Below, piece after piece: positions 42,925 to 55,486 of a stretch of DNA of 64,000 nt. Origin of the DNA: Setomelanomma holmii. Its lineage: Eukaryota > Ascomycota > Dothideomycetes > Pleosporales > Phaeosphaeriaceae. Both the position numbers and the translations under genes were made by a program. How positions within the stretch are numbered: the first letter of the stretch is position 1; the number at the start of each line of letters is the position of its first letter. The stretch lies in the NCBI GenBank assembly GCA_010015745.1, contig ML978230.1, positions 1 to 64,000 of the forward strand. The letters run 5' to 3'. The notes beneath the pieces are model-generated. The model was not told the origin of the DNA and made no database searches. It was given only the letters and a program-made list of their open reading frames with translations.

Positions 42925-43949
42925 TCAGATGCCGTTCACAACGAAATCCTTGACTTCTTCATAGTCTGCCTCGTTGAGATACTGCTTGAAGTCGTCGAGA
43001 TGGCGAAGTGTTCCTTCGAGCGGAAAGATCCTCCATGTCTGCGGCCCAGTCGCGGAATGCTGCAACCGCCGGTTCCTCTTTGTAGCTGGCAGAAGTGTCC
43101 AGAAGCATTCAACTCCCACGATTCTGGATTCTCGCTGGAAAGTCCCAATGCAGGATCTGCTACTTGGAGTTGTGGGTGGCGCCTGGCGAGGCTAGTCATC
43201 TTCGATATCGCCGTCCCTTCATACTTGATGCCGGATGCGAGAATGCAGAGCTTCGGATCCTCAAAGTGCTTGACGCTTTTTTCGACCGAAAGGAAGAACT
43301 CGCACGCATCGACTGCTCGTTCGGACTTTCTCTGACATAGACGGAAGTCCGTCTTCATTATTGGCATCAAAGTACAGTGTTGTATGCTCAAACCAGATAC
43401 CGGTCATCTCTTATCGCAGCTCACGCGATAGCCAGAGCTTGGTAAAGGGATCGTCGTGATAGCCCGAATCCCAGTTACTATCGTCCTCTTGACTCTTGAG
43501 TGTGCCAACTTTCTTTCCTGGCTCTTCCGATTTCCAGCGCCACACGAGTCCATTTGGGTAGGACAAAGCATATCTTGCAATCATCAGACGAAATTTGACC
43601 GGAAGCTTCATGAAGGGAAAGGTGCTGGAGCGGCGCCGAGTGGAAGACTTAAGCGAGGGTACATCGAAGCCCATACTGGAAGGCTCGAGTAGCCAGCCGA
43701 CGGATGTTCGAAATTTTGGGTCGGTCAAGAAGCTGTGAACGAGTCACTTTAGTGCTCTGTATCTTTCAATTACCAAGAATGTGCTTACCGCTCCGTCAAC
43801 TTCGCATTCATTGAGCGAGCATCATCGTTGAGGTTCTTGTAACGCTCGAGAGATATCATGGCGCCCACTTCGTCTTCGATGCTGCGGGTCGAAATACTTG
43901 CGACTTCAGTATCCTCGCGTGCGCGCTCTTGATCCGTGCTCGCGCTCAT
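42925..43949 (-). pseudogene. 2EXR/F-box-like protein pseudogene, copy C
   Basis: From ATG 43949 (MSASTDQERARED), a GT-AG intron near 43730-43790 leads in frame to FLTDPKFRTSVGW and then the family block FPFMKLPVKFRLMIARYALSYPNGLVWRWK. A TAA follows LWLSRELR; the same frame resumes EMTGIWFEHTTLYFDANNEDG. A frameshift then brings in AVDACEFFLSVEKSVKHFEDPKLCILASG, and another leads to LRHLDDFKQYLNEADYEEVKDFVVNGI at the end (stop 42925). The L-P-x-(E/K)-(L/F)-R-x-M-I block recalls the fungal 2EXR/F-box-like expansions. Function unknown and the product cannot be full length. Confidence 0.6.
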
Positions 43950-44602
43950 CACGCTCGTGGCGACGAATTCTGGGTCTATGTGAGTTGACTGTTAGCAAGA
44001 GGTGAGCAGAAGTAGATCGCGAAATCCTAAGAAGTGGGATGGACCTGAGGAGGGAAGGCGCGACCACTCAGGCTTGGCTGACGCGGTGTCAAGTGAGAGC
44101 GCTTTCATCCCGGGGTCGCCAGTGAACCCACAGGCCTGAGACGATGCCCTAACTATAGTGACACGATGCCTCAACCAACTTTGTATGGTAACAGTTCCTC
44201 ATGGTGATCATAGCCAGAGACCAGTATTGTTCTGCTGCGATACTCCTTCCACTGCGATATCAGCTTGCGAATCTTGCTGCTTGGATTTATGTGCGTGTAT
44301 TTTCTGGGACCTCGATCATCTTAAGTTGATTTAGCATGTGTACGGAGTTCATCAATGACAACTTTTTCATATTCATGGTTTCTATCGGTTAAGTCGTGAC
44401 CTCAGGACGGTGTAAGGCTTTCTCAGGCATTCGGCACGCTGGTTTCAAATTACGCGTCCGTTATGTTCAACAGTCAGAACTGTCACAATCACACTCCATG
44501 TTTCTTCCATAGGCGTACAAGTCTCTGATCTTCCTCCGTCATGAAAGAGAAGATTGACTCAGCCTCACCTTTTGTCAATACCCTGGGGAACATGCGCCAG
44601 TT

Positions 44603-46117
44603 TCACTCACCATCTTGCACCGCGGCCACCAAATCCTCGACTTCTGTTCCCATGCATGTGTATGACTCGACACGATGGCGCATTTGTGTATTCTCTGACT
44701 CGTATGGTTTTCCAGCGTCCTTAAAGTCTTCGATCTTGTACAGCTCGGCATCGCTCAACGCAGTCAAACGCCACACAGCGACCTCGATATGTACTTGTGC
44801 CGCATGCAGCGTCACGATGATTTTCTTAAACTATTCCAAGTAATTCACTATGTTTTCAAACTCGTAAATCTCGAACTTGACTTGTCTCAGGTATATATGT
44901 AGCTGCGGACACGCAAGTCGTAGGAAGTGACGTGCAGCCTGTTCGATTCGATGCAAATTCTGACTGACCCCAGATGAAATGTTGTACCATCTACTGGGCG
45001 TGGAAAGGAGATGCATGTTGTCAACGTTGAATCTGATGACGTTGACGCGGATAATGAGCCCTCTCGTCTTGGCGTAGAGTATTTTGCAGGACTGAGCCAA
45101 GGCAGTCAAGCATTTGAGTGGTTTGTCGTACACAAGATATTAAGGACCCACGAGGGTCACGACTCGGGGGTTCGCGCCGTACCCGGCCCACTTCCACATC
45201 AAACCGCCAGCCTGGTGAAGCGCGTGGTGTGCAATCATGCTTCGTAGCTCAGCTGGTATGTCCATAAGGGAGATCTGCGCTTCCTGCTGACTCACACTGT
45301 TTCCTGGCATTGAGAGCAACGAGGACGCTTTGTCTGATACTTTTGATGACTCGAAGCGCTCTGCACTTGTAGTCGAGCGTCGTGGTTTGTCGAATCGAGA
45401 TCGAGATACATTTTCCTTCGGAAGGCGCGACTCGTGATGAACCTTTGAATCATGAGTAGTGAACCTCTATCAGCAGGAATTCTAGATGCTTACTTTGCGA
45501 AAAGCTTCGATAATGTTGCTTTCTCAGCTGTGCTGAAGCCATCGTAGATATTGCGTGGCACCAACAGGTTGATTTCTTTTCCGGCCATCTGAGGCGCTGA
45601 TAGGTACCTCAATCCAGTAATATTCGTCATCTTTGCGCGTAGTGAACTCTCTTGTGTAGCGTTCGAGGGCGAGGGCCGTTGAAGAATCGGTGCTCTCGCT
45701 GTCTTTGCGGAGAGCGTCCATCATCAGGTCTCAGGGTCTGCGTGACGGCCTTGGTTCTGGGGTCAAAACCAGAATGAGAAGGCTTTCTGCTGCACAGCTC
45801 TTTGAAGTTCGAGACTGTTTGGTGTTGCTGTGGATTCTGAAGGCGAGAGAATTTTGTTTCCTTCTACGGCAATCGCGCCTTCCCGAGAACACGCCATCAC
45901 CTGACCGAGCTGTGCTGAGATAAACCGGGTTAATCGCAGGCGTCGAGAAACAAGTAGCGTCAGACTGTGCATCATATTCTTCGCTCGACTGTCGCAAATC
46001 GGAAGACGTATCTTTACGTCTGCGTGTCAGCGGACACGGCCGGCCTTTTTGCAGTGCATGAAAGTCAATAGCGTATGTTATGAGAAATACCGTGAGTTCC
46101 TCCACTGTAACGCTCAT
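44603..46117 (-). pseudogene. 2EXR/F-box-like protein pseudogene, copy D
   Basis: A single minus-strand coding path from ATG 46117: MSVTVEELTVFLITYAIDF, a TGA after SRRP (near 45731), MMDALRKDSESTDSS, a TGA after LQHS (near 45524), then ESNIIEAFRK, an intron near 45430-45495, VHHESRLPKENV, the block LMDIPAELRSMIAHHALHQAGGLMWKW, a TAA after LVGP, and LTALAQSCKILYAKTRGL, VNVIRFNVDNMHLLST to a stop at 44603. All three stops fit C-to-T or G-to-A mutation (CGA to TGA, CAA to TAA or TGG to TGA). The helical block aligns with copy C at 43.6 kb, so the two are relatives on the same strand. Confidence 0.55.
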
Positions 46118-46539
46118 GACTGCATGGTCATGCTAGTCCACAACTCTTTCACATTCATCAAAGGTACATCATGGCTACTGTGACGACATGAGAGAGAAAA
46201 AAGGCAATCCATCCTTTGTGCGCGTATGTGGAAACGCCAACTTTTCGGACAACTTACAGGTGCAATCGCAGCTTTAGGTCAATAAGAGAATAATGGTAAT
46301 GAAGGAAGCATGGGACGTCTCGAAGCTCATCTGAGGACGTGGCGAACTCCGGCCGGCGTTCGGCATTGACTAACGCCAGGTTAGTTTAGGACCGAGAACT
46401 CTCACAACTCTTCACCCGTGCTTCCGTCACACCAGCTTAGCTACCAAACGCTCTCTTGACGCGAATTTGAAGGATCGTTGAATCCGCACGTATTTTCCAA
46501 TGGCTGTCTAGAGCCTGAAGGCGAGTAGATTCGTTGAAT
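46118..46539. other. intergenic, no gene seen
   Basis: About 420 bases between two divergent coding regions. Presumed promoter of the Zn2Cys6 gene. Confidence 0.5.
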
Positions 46540-49168
46540 ATGGTTCGGGTAGCTCATTGGGCATTTCGGTTGCACATTCGCTGACACCATCAGACGGGCA
46601 ATTTGTTTCCAGCGCGATTGCGCGCTTCACACCAGGACAAGCGTCAGAACCCAAACTTTCGTCGCAATGGGAAGCTTCAAGCCTGCGAGCCATGCAGGAA
46701 AGGCAAGCTGCGTTGCGATCATATGATGCCGACATGCGGCCGGTATGCACCTAGTCGCTGTCTACATCGGTGTGCTGAGGATCATCAGGTGTGCAAAACG
46801 AAGCAAGCCAGAACAATGCGTTTACCACCCCGCGCCCTTGACGAAGGCTCCAACGCCGCTTGAAGCCAACTTCGATGCCAGTAGTCCCCGTGTCAACAGC
46901 TTCAGCACAGCGTATCATTCGGCCGCTGACCATATGACCACTCGTGATGCTTACATTCCTGCGCCGAAACGGGTCAAGCATGCCGGTCATATTCCTCCCC
47001 AAGAAGTACGTTCTCCGATGCCGTTGTCGCCAGAGAGCGTCGAGGATCTGCGCAAGCCATTACCCGCTGTCAATTACCAGGCCAATTCTCTAGAGCTGGA
47101 CCGAAGTGCGAACTTTATCAATCATTCCGCCGTAGTTGCTGAAAATGAGCTGAGCGTTGGCATACAGTCGCTGGACACGGGCGCAATGTTCACGGCAAAG
47201 GCTTCACAAATGCATATCGACCGAGGGGCGGCTGTACTGCGGCTGCTGAGAGACTTCCCCATGACCGAGAAATACATCGACAAGTAAGTGTCTCCAAGAG
47301 ATCCTACGAAGTTACGAATATGTGCATTGCTTCAGTGGTTGCTTGAAACACTTAATTCAGTCGGACGCGGCTGAACTTCTATCGTAGGTGGTTCTCATTC
47401 GCTGGAGGTATCGTAGTCATCGAGCCCATGGTGAAGCTCTGGCTCGATGGACTCAATTCGACCTGGCACAAGACTCTCGAGCCAGGGAAACCTGAAGAGC
47501 TGCAACTCATGTCTGAGAAGATCTGGGACAATACGCTTATGCCGGTCTCGCGAGTCCTCAATGCACACACAACGCCCCGCGAATTTTGTACCAACGTCAC
47601 TGGCCCTTACTTGAGGTGGGAGGTAGTCGGCATTATCGTTACGCTTGTGTCTTTGTTGGCACAGTCTCTCAAAGGTAGGTAACATTTAAAATCTCCTTTC
47701 TGTCAAGCTACGGTACGCGCGGCCCTTGCCTGCCCTGCAGTGCGACCGATTTTCGTCAAATTTTAATGCTAATTTGGGCCAGACGGCGATCCGATCTTCT
47801 GTTCTCACGATGATGCTCCTATCGACCGAGCGGCGCTCGCACTGAGAATGCATAATGCATCAGAGTTATGTGTACAGTTCTGCGACGACCATGGTATACT
47901 CAATGATATGTACCTCTGGCTACTCTATGAAAATTCTATCGCTTACTGCTCAATGCGATCAAAAGGAAGTAAGTGCACCTCTCTGCATGTCGTCAAACAC
48001 AGACTCCATCCCAGCATGATGAACGTTATCCCGATTGACCATATTATTAGGCTACGAGAACTCAAAGAAGAATGCGAGCCTAGCCACTGCGCTAATAAGC
48101 TACAATTTGCATCAAAAGATCGTTGTGGACCAGCGCACACCATTCTTCATGAGCGAGCTCCGCAAACGACTGTTCATTTGTGCATACGACAACGACAAAT
48201 ACCTGGCCGCTTTCAGTGGAAGACCACCTAAGCTGACCAGACATTACTGCGTGCTGCAGATCCCACTCGATCTTAACGATGCGCAAACAATGTCGCAGGG
48301 CAAGGAACTAGAGGAGGTGGTCAACGACCTTGACGGTAAAGGCTGGAATCAGCAAGGCAAGGTGCAGCGATCAACATTTGCGCGCTTATCAGCGACGAAT
48401 GCTCTCATCACCGAAGAGATTCTCGAATTGTCTTTGGGCAACTTATCACGAGATGAAGTTCATCGACGTGCTGCCGAGGTTGAGATACGTACGGACGAAT
48501 CTTGGAACGAACTTCCAGATTTCCTTCGTATTGATGTGGGCGATACATGGACTCCTCGACGCACGCCTCTCGAACTGTTATCCTTGGCAATCGTCCGACT
48601 CAACCATTGGGATCACCACTTTATGCTTCAACGCACGCTCAGTAAAAACGTCAACGTCAACCCGGGAATTCCCAATATTAGACTGCTCTCAGTGTGCACT
48701 GAGATGTTTGACTTTATCGTGCTTCTAGTTGGCAACAAAGACCACTTCAGGGACTTCCAGGTCGACTTTGTGCAGATACTGACAAAGTATGGTATACCCG
48801 CCGCAGCAACCTTAGCAGTTGAGTTGCTACACCAAGAACAGTACCCGACATCTGCATCTGCCTGTGCATACCCACTAGATCGCTCTGACACCATTCAAGG
48901 TCTTTCGGTCTTCGTGGCATGCCTTGGGACCATAAGGCCTGATGCTAGTGGGTATCAGAGTTGCGACAGAGCACGTACATTCCTCAAGAAGATCTTGGAC
49001 ACGATCCTAGGCCCTGGGCTTGCTGCTGTGAGCACCCTACAGAGCGCGGCGGGCCCTGATGATCCAATGCTTGGGGCGCCGCTCTTGCAGCCTGCCAGTG
49101 ACGGCGACTTTGTGCGATGGCTTGAGGGCATGGAGTGGGATCAAGACAGCTGGATCAACTTCAACTAG
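46540..49168 (+). CDS. Zn(II)2Cys6 fungal transcription factor
   Basis: Six exons: 46540-46548, 46594-46742, 46789-47283, 47388-47674, 47783-47968 and 48051-49168, joining to 747 residues. The zinc cluster near residues 36-64 (LQACEPCRKGKLRCDH, then PTCGRCAKRSKPEQC) is split by an intron and has all six Cys. It is followed by VYHPAPLTK and, in the middle, a fungal-specific transcription factor region (FSFAGGIVVIEPMVKLWLDG, KKNASLATALISYNLHQKIV, LRKRLFICAYDNDKYLAAFSGRPP with the usual basic/aromatic motif). The 9-nt first exon is the least certain part. It was chosen because no in-frame ATG precedes the finger and the 45-nt intron has a good GCTGAC branch site. Targets unknown. Confidence 0.85.
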
Positions 49169-49599
49169 GGTGTTGTTTCCTTCGCATTCGCTAAATGCAA
49201 TGCTAGAGGGATTGGGTAAAGCAGAGCTATTGGGCAGCCAATCACAGCTGCTTTGCGACGACGCACAGCCGCTGCGCCATCAACCCGGCATACGTCACGA
49301 CTCTCTCGGCCGTAACAACGCCACGCGAACGGTGTAATCGCTGCATCAGAACAACAATATCCATGAACTTCGCATAGATCGATTTTGCGACAGATTTTGA
49401 TCCACATCTTACGTGCGTTCACCATATTGCGCATAGAGAATCTTGAAATACAATTGTGGTAGGATTGCGGTATAAGAAGGTAAGCATTGTTCCCAACAAC
49501 GAGCCATCTCACCACAACACGATATCGACAAGACGAACGCACATCGAATCAGGCGACCTCTTATGATCTATCCATTCTACACATTCCATCATACTCACG
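49169..49599. other. intergenic, no gene seen
   Basis: About 430 bases, no recognisable coding content. Confidence 0.5.
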
Positions 49600-50205
49600 A
49601 TGTGCTGCAGTAAGCGTAGACAACAACGACTATTCCATCAACAGGAGCTTTTCCAGCTTGGTTCTTCAGTTGCACCTCGACAACGCGGCTGCTGTGGTTC
49701 TCGAAGGCAGCAACGCCTACTTGGCGAAGCCGAGCTTTACGGGACAGCTATCTACAATTCTCCTGAAGTTACTCAAGTCCAGTACCAGAACTTCTCTCCA
49801 GTGACTTATCGCAAACCGTGTGGCTCAATGGCTGGCATGCTTGTCATCGGTTTGGGCATGGGAGCCGAAAAGTTGGGACGCAAAATCTCAGAAAAGAGAC
49901 TTGAGCGCAAAGAGAAGAAGACTGCCGAGGTATGTAGCGCACCTATAATTTTCAAGTCATAATCTAAATCTGCTCACTAGCAACGCGAGGCGATCTATGG
50001 CCATGCCGAGTCTTCGTCCGCAGGAGCAGTCCAGAATCGACGCGACATCGATCATGAGCGACAACCCAGGAAGAGTGAAGAAGCTCGACTTGAGCAAGTA
50101 AAAGGGGGGCGACGGCGCAGCGTGAGTTCGGAGAGGACTTTGCTGCCAGATGATCCGCCACCACGCTATGAAGAGGTTGTGAGACCAAACCAACGACGCA
50201 ACTAG
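49600..50205 (+). CDS. small conserved-looking protein with PPxY motif
   Basis: Two exons, 49600-49929 and 49981-50205, phase 0, 184 residues. The N-terminus is Cys/Arg/Gln-rich (MCCSKRRQQR, repeated CGSRRQQR-like units). The middle has a short hydrophobic glycine stretch (MAGMLVIGLGMGAEKLGRKI) followed by a basic helix (RLERKEKK). The C-terminus has PDDPPPRYEEVV, a PPxY motif of the type bound by WW domains of Rsp5/Nedd4 ubiquitin ligases. The N-terminal Cys pair could be palmitoylated. I do not recognise the family; the membrane and adaptor reading is inference. The clean intron supports a real gene. Confidence 0.6.
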
Positions 50206-51078
50206 TTCGTCTGAACTCGAACGAGCTTTCCTTAGTCCATCTTCTTTTCCATGTTTACTGCTTCAATTTTTCGAGACGTTCTTGATACAGTATGCAAGCA
50301 GAAATCACAATTGCCTCTTTAGTCTTGGCTTTTAGTGCACATGATCTTGTCCACAATTGTTCCTCTAGCCGTTCATTGCTGGTCAAGGTAGTATCGTGCC
50401 CCTGCAAACGGCTTCAGAAGACATTCGAGAGGTCAGCTGCTCGAGGCGCAGCCTGGTGAGGCGAGTACCGTCATCATGCTTTGTCTCAAACAAAACACAG
50501 TACGCCGCATTGGGAACCATCGTGGACTGCCGAGTTGGACTGGGCTGGCTTTCTCAATCACCACATCGAATGTATAAAATGACGTGGCCAGTGTTTGCAC
50601 AGACCAGTGTGCGGCTCTCGCAGATCTCCGTTTGTCGACTCCCGCCATAATGTGCTCCACGTACCATACTGACCCGAACACCAGGTGCGACAGCCTTTGC
50701 CACGCGCTCACTCTGTCGTGTAACTGGATTGGCAATCGTCGGCATCGAGTTCTGCAAGGGTCTACAGCAAACCGATTCGGTTTCATTCCTGCGTTCCCAA
50801 TGCGGATGTCACGATCATTGCGCTTTTGTTCCTTCCTCACTTTCACCTCCGACAGCTCACGCGGACACAGGTGCCTGCCGTTCCCAGCGAACGATAGTCG
50901 TATTCACGCTTGCCCTCCTACATAAAATAAGTCTTTGGCTCCCCTGCAAGTAGGACATCATAACTCCACTCTGCATACCGCAATCACGTTACACACGCGC
51001 ACGCCCACTCAACCACAATTGACGCCGCGCGCGCCCTTGCATCCAACAAAGCTTAACTGTAACAAGCTCATATCCGAC
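50206..51078. other. intergenic / transporter promoter, no gene seen
   Basis: About 870 bases. Frames at 50396-50953 on both strands overlap and have no recognisable content. The 140 bases before 51079 are C- and CA-rich, as in many fungal leaders. Confidence 0.5.
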
Positions 51079-52920
51079 ATGTCCCGCTGGGCTCCTTCTT
51101 CAGCCGCGCGTGGCGACGGTGTCGGCCGCGTGGAGGCACCTGTCACGCTACGTGGCTATCTGCTCTGCGTCTTCGCAGCATTTGGTGGTATCCTTTTCGG
51201 CTATGACTCTGGCTACATCAATGGCGTCCTGGCCATGAACTACTTCAAGCAGGAGTTTGGACGTAAGTAATTACAACGCGCGCGACCTTACCCGCGCTCA
51301 ATCTCAGTGTCAATGTCGTTGCTGACTCTTCGCAGGTCCTTCCAACTCCCCAGACGCCTACAACGGCCGCCTGTACGGCACCTGGGAGCAGTCGCTGATT
51401 GTGTCCATCTTGTCTGCGGGAACTTTCTTCGGTGCACTCTTTGGAGGCTCCCTTGCCGACTGGATTGGCCGTCGCTCCACCATAATTGCTGGATGCGGTA
51501 TCTTCTCCATCGGTGTCATCCTCCAGGTCGCTTCCACTACGGTCGCGCTGCTTGTCCCAGGCCGCCTTATTGCGGGTGTTGGTATCGGTTTCGTTTCGGC
51601 CATCATCATCCTCTACATGTCTGAGGTCGCGCCTAAGGGTGTCCGTGGTGTGAGTGTTTTCCAAAGCACACCACTTCCACAGTATGCTAACAAAATTCTA
51701 GGCCATCGTTTCCGGCTACCAGTTCTGCATCACCATCGGTCTCCTCCTTGCCGCGGTTGTCGCAAATGCCACCAAGGACATCAATAACTCAGGTTCCTAC
51801 CGCATCACCATGTCCATCCAGTGGGTCTTCGCTTTGATTCTCGGCACTGGACTTTTCCTCCTCCCGGAGTCGCCTCGCTACTACGTCAAGAAGAACCGCC
51901 ACGATGACGCTGCTCGCGCGCTCAGCACCCTTCGTGGTCAGCCGATCGATTCCGCATTCGTCAAGGATGAGCTCGCAGAATTGGTCGCTAATTACAAGTA
52001 CGAGATGACGCACATGAACGCTGGCTGGGCAGACTGCTTCACCGGTGGCTGGAAGCCTTCGAGCAACCTGCGCCGCGTCTTCCTTGGTGTCGCGCTCCAG
52101 ATGATGCAACAGTGGACTGGTGTCAACTTCATCTGTAAGTCAGTTCTGATCGCACTCCAAAGTATCAATCACTAACAATACCCAGTCTACTTTGGTTCGA
52201 CCTTCTTCCAGACTGTTGGCCTGAAGAACGCTTTCGTCATCTCCATGATCACCACTGCTGTCAATGTCGGCTCTACACCCATCTCGTTCTGGGCCATTGA
52301 GAAGCTTGGTCGTCGCGCCCTCCTCATCTACGGCGCTCTCGGCATGTTGATCTGTGAGTTCCTTATCGCCATCATTGGCACTGCCGCTGAAGGCAGCAAG
52401 GCCGCATCCACGTGTCTCATCGTCTTCACCTGCATCTACATCTTTTTCTTCGCTACCACCTGGGGTCCGGGCGCGTGGGTTCTGATCGGCGAGATCTTCC
52501 CGCTTCCCATCCGCGCAAAGGGCGTCGCCTTGTCCACCGCGAGCAACTGGTTCTGGAACTTTGTCATTGGTAAGCATCCAGACGCATGCTATTCATGTGA
52601 GACATAGACTGACCTAGATAGGTTTCATCACTCCCTACATGGTCCGCCCAGAGTACGGTAACCTCAAGACCAAGGTCTTCTTTGTGTGGGGCGCTACCTG
52701 TACGGCCTGCGTACTCTTCGCCTACTACTTCGTCCCAGAGACCAAGGGCCTCAGCTTGGAGCAAGTTGACCGCATGCTTGAGGAGACAACGCCGGCCAAG
52801 TCCGCCAAGTGGGCTCCTCACTCTACCTATGCCGACCAGGCGGAGGTTAGCAGCATAGAGGCAGAGAAGTCTGGTGTTCGCATTCCAGTCACCGAGCACC
52901 GTGAGCACCGCGAGGTCTAG
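51079..52920 (+). CDS. MFS hexose transporter (high-affinity glucose transporter / sensor type)
   Basis: Five exons: 51079-51262, 51336-51649, 51702-52134, 52186-52569 and 52622-52920, giving 537 residues with about 12 membrane segments. Sugar-porter signatures: GILFGYDSGYINGVLAM, GGSLADWIGRRSTIIAG, PGRLIAGVGIGFVSA, LPESPRYYVKK, QQWTGVNFIFYFGSTFF, IEKLGRRALLIYGA, FATTWGPGAWVLIGEIFPL and PETKGLSLEQVDRMLEE. The short C-terminal tail argues for a transporter rather than an Rgt2/Snf3-like sensor, although the subfamily resembles the Rco3/mstE group. All introns are 51-73 nt GT-AG. Confidence 0.93.
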
Positions 52921-54152
52921 TTTCGACGTAGCTTGGTTGGTGTTTTCGATCACGATTTCCTTATTTACGGGTGGCACTAGTCTTCAGTAACTTTCGTTAC
53001 CGCGATCATGGTTTAGCAAGGTGTTGGTGGCACGATTTCACGTCGACGTTGATTATGGCGTCGACACTTGTAATTACGGAGCGTTCAATCCGGTATATCT
53101 GTGTTGGATGAGCATTGTTTGCAACGGCATCCCGATTGTCGAAGCATTAGCGCTCGTCGTCTTCAGTCGCTACGGCGTACGTGTCAGGCGCAGAGCATAT
53201 AATACCATAATACAACCATTTCCTTGATACCTGACACCCTTTGAATGACGGCTGCATTGTGTATGGTGTGACATGCAAATGCATGAAAGAGTCGTACAAT
53301 GGAGTGAAAAGTAAGCAACGCGGACTCTCGCGTCGCGGCCACTTCCATTCCCCCCGATCAAGCGGCGCTAGCTGACTAACCACCCGCTCCATTCGGTTCA
53401 ACCTTCCTTTCCACTTTCCAGCTTTCATTACACTCTCTACGCCGCTCCCCACGTAAGGCCAGCGCACCCCTGCCAACTGCCCAAAACAACAACTGGTACG
53501 TCCTCTTCCAAGTCCCTCTCCAAACCCCTAGTCCCAAATGATGACCCCAATTACACTTGACCCGATCACCTCTGTCCCGCTCGTCTTGTGGTTCGCGATG
53601 GCAAGCCCGACGGCAGGATGGGGAAGAGATGGCGAGACGAAGATAGCTCTGATGGATATACGCAACGCTGAATGTCGATATGATGAGGCGCTGTGGAGCT
53701 GTGCTGACGTGTCTGCAGGGCGTAGCGTCTGTATAGAAGAGAGGGCTGGAATGTGAGTGTTGGGTAGGTGAGTGGAGGGCATGCATAAACCGCGTCTGGT
53801 GCATTGTGTGCTTGCAAGCGAGCAGTAGGCAGACGTGAGGAATTTTTCTGAGCAATGGGCACGATGTGATTGAACTTGTCGAAGCCTGTATCATTTCCGT
53901 CTATGCTAGTGGTATCATTCCCAAAGATCTGATAAATGCCCAGGTATGGCGTGTGATGTGCCTGATGTCGATGCCGTTCCGTACGCCGTTCCCAATGCCC
54001 TAAATATACAACATAAATACATCAGATCCGGCCTCCCAGATCATGACTGCCCTCCCACCCGTCATACCTTCATCCTCGTCCCCGTCCTCATCCTTTCACG
54101 TCGTAAGATCTTTTTCCAACCCTCCCACCTTTTCCGCCCTCTCACTTACCAC
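52921..54152. other. intergenic between convergent genes, no gene seen
   Basis: About 1.2 kb. Overlapping short frames at 53376-53894 on both strands have no recognisable content. Confidence 0.5.
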
Positions 54153-55486
54153 TCAATCGCTCGTCGCAGGCACCATTCCCTCTAATATCGCTGGCACCGC
54201 CTCTTCATCCTCTTTATCAACCTCATCCTCATCCTTCCTAATCTCACTCTGCATCCCATCAGCCTCTACATCGCCCACCTCCACACCCTCAGGCGCATCA
54301 CTCTCATCCACCACCAACTTCTCCCTGCTCTTCTCCTTGACCCACATCGTGTCCTGCTCCTTGAGCAGATTCTTCTGCAACACGTCCGCTAGCAGCTGCA
54401 TCACGCTAAAGCTGCCCGCCGTCTTGACCTGCCCTTTGCCCAAGGTGTAGTGCCGCACAAAGTTGCCGTTGCAGTCGCTTATCCCGGGGTTGCCGCTCTC
54501 GACGTCCTTCTTGAAGCCGGGCCACCCGACGGCGTCGTCGCATGGGATGCTGACGATTGTCTCGGGGGTGTGGTTGTAGTCGTAGCGAATGTATTCGCTG
54601 AACGCGCGTTGTTCATGGGACCAGTTTTCCTTCCATTGCGCGCAGCCAGGGTATCTTGCCTCGCTTGTACAATCGCGCCATTTCTCGAGAAGATCGCGCG
54701 TCGTGTTTGAATTCTGCGCGACTACAAAGCCCGTGTTGAGGACCAGCAGGCCCTTGCTGTCGGTGCTGATGGAGACGTTGTTGCGCAGCTCCTCGGTGTC
54801 CCAGGGCAGGGCCATGGAGGTGTGTTTCTGGACGCCCCATTTGTTGAACATCCATTCGAGCGGGAGGTCGAGGTGAGAGACGGTGACGTCGGCGTCCATG
54901 GCGACGACGAATTCGTAGTCGTCGATGAGTTCGCGGAAGACGTGCGGCATGATCCATGTGTCGTGGTGGTCGGGGATGTGCTGTGCTTGGAAGAATTTGT
55001 AGTCGTAGCCGTGGATCAGCGCGTACATGTAGTGATTGATAATTGCGTTGGACACGAGACCGCCGCCGCTCATGTCGAGGTGCTCGAAGTCGAGGGTGTC
55101 GGGGTTTAGGATCTGGTTCTCCCCGGTCGGGACGCGCGTGTCGATGTCGACAATGAGGATCTTTTTGCCGAGTGGCTTCGGCCATATCGTCTGGTTGGCG
55201 AAGTAGAAAATTCCAGCTGCGTCGTGGTAGGCCGGTTCAGAAGGGTCGTGTTTTATCGACTCGAAGAGGGTTGTGATGGTGTCGCGCAACGAAGGCTTAG
55301 ATGACCTGTAAATGTGTTAGGATATTACGAAGTCGACCCAAAGAATCCGGCTACGCACCTGTAAGGCACTTTTGCAATCTTCTCATACACAAGCGGCTCA
55401 TCTTGTCTGAAGAAGAAGAACGTGAACGAGACCAAGACGAAGAACACCGCGAGCCCGATAAAGTAATATCGCTGCGCGGCCAACAT
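54153..55486 (-). CDS. type II membrane glycosyltransferase-like protein
   Basis: Two exons, 55359-55486 and 54153-55305, 426 residues from ATG 55486. A single N-terminal anchor (YYFIGLAVFFVLVSFTFFFF) after five to six residues fits a Golgi type II protein. The lumenal part has a nucleotide-sugar-type core: KILIVDIDTRVP, a DYEFVVAMDADVTVSHL block with a D-x-D motif, LPWDTEELRNNVSIS, LLVLNTGFVVAQNS, and CDDAVGWPGFKKDV. The C-terminal 60 residues are acidic and low-complexity. This resembles fungal GT-A transferases with the DxD metal site, possibly related to GT34 or GT77; donor and acceptor are unknown. Confidence 0.7.

Noticed and set aside
44603..46117. Explaining the three stops of copy D as introns
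   Set aside because: No GT-AG pairs of normal size bracket the stops without removing conserved segments; one genuine intron elsewhere in the gene is clear.
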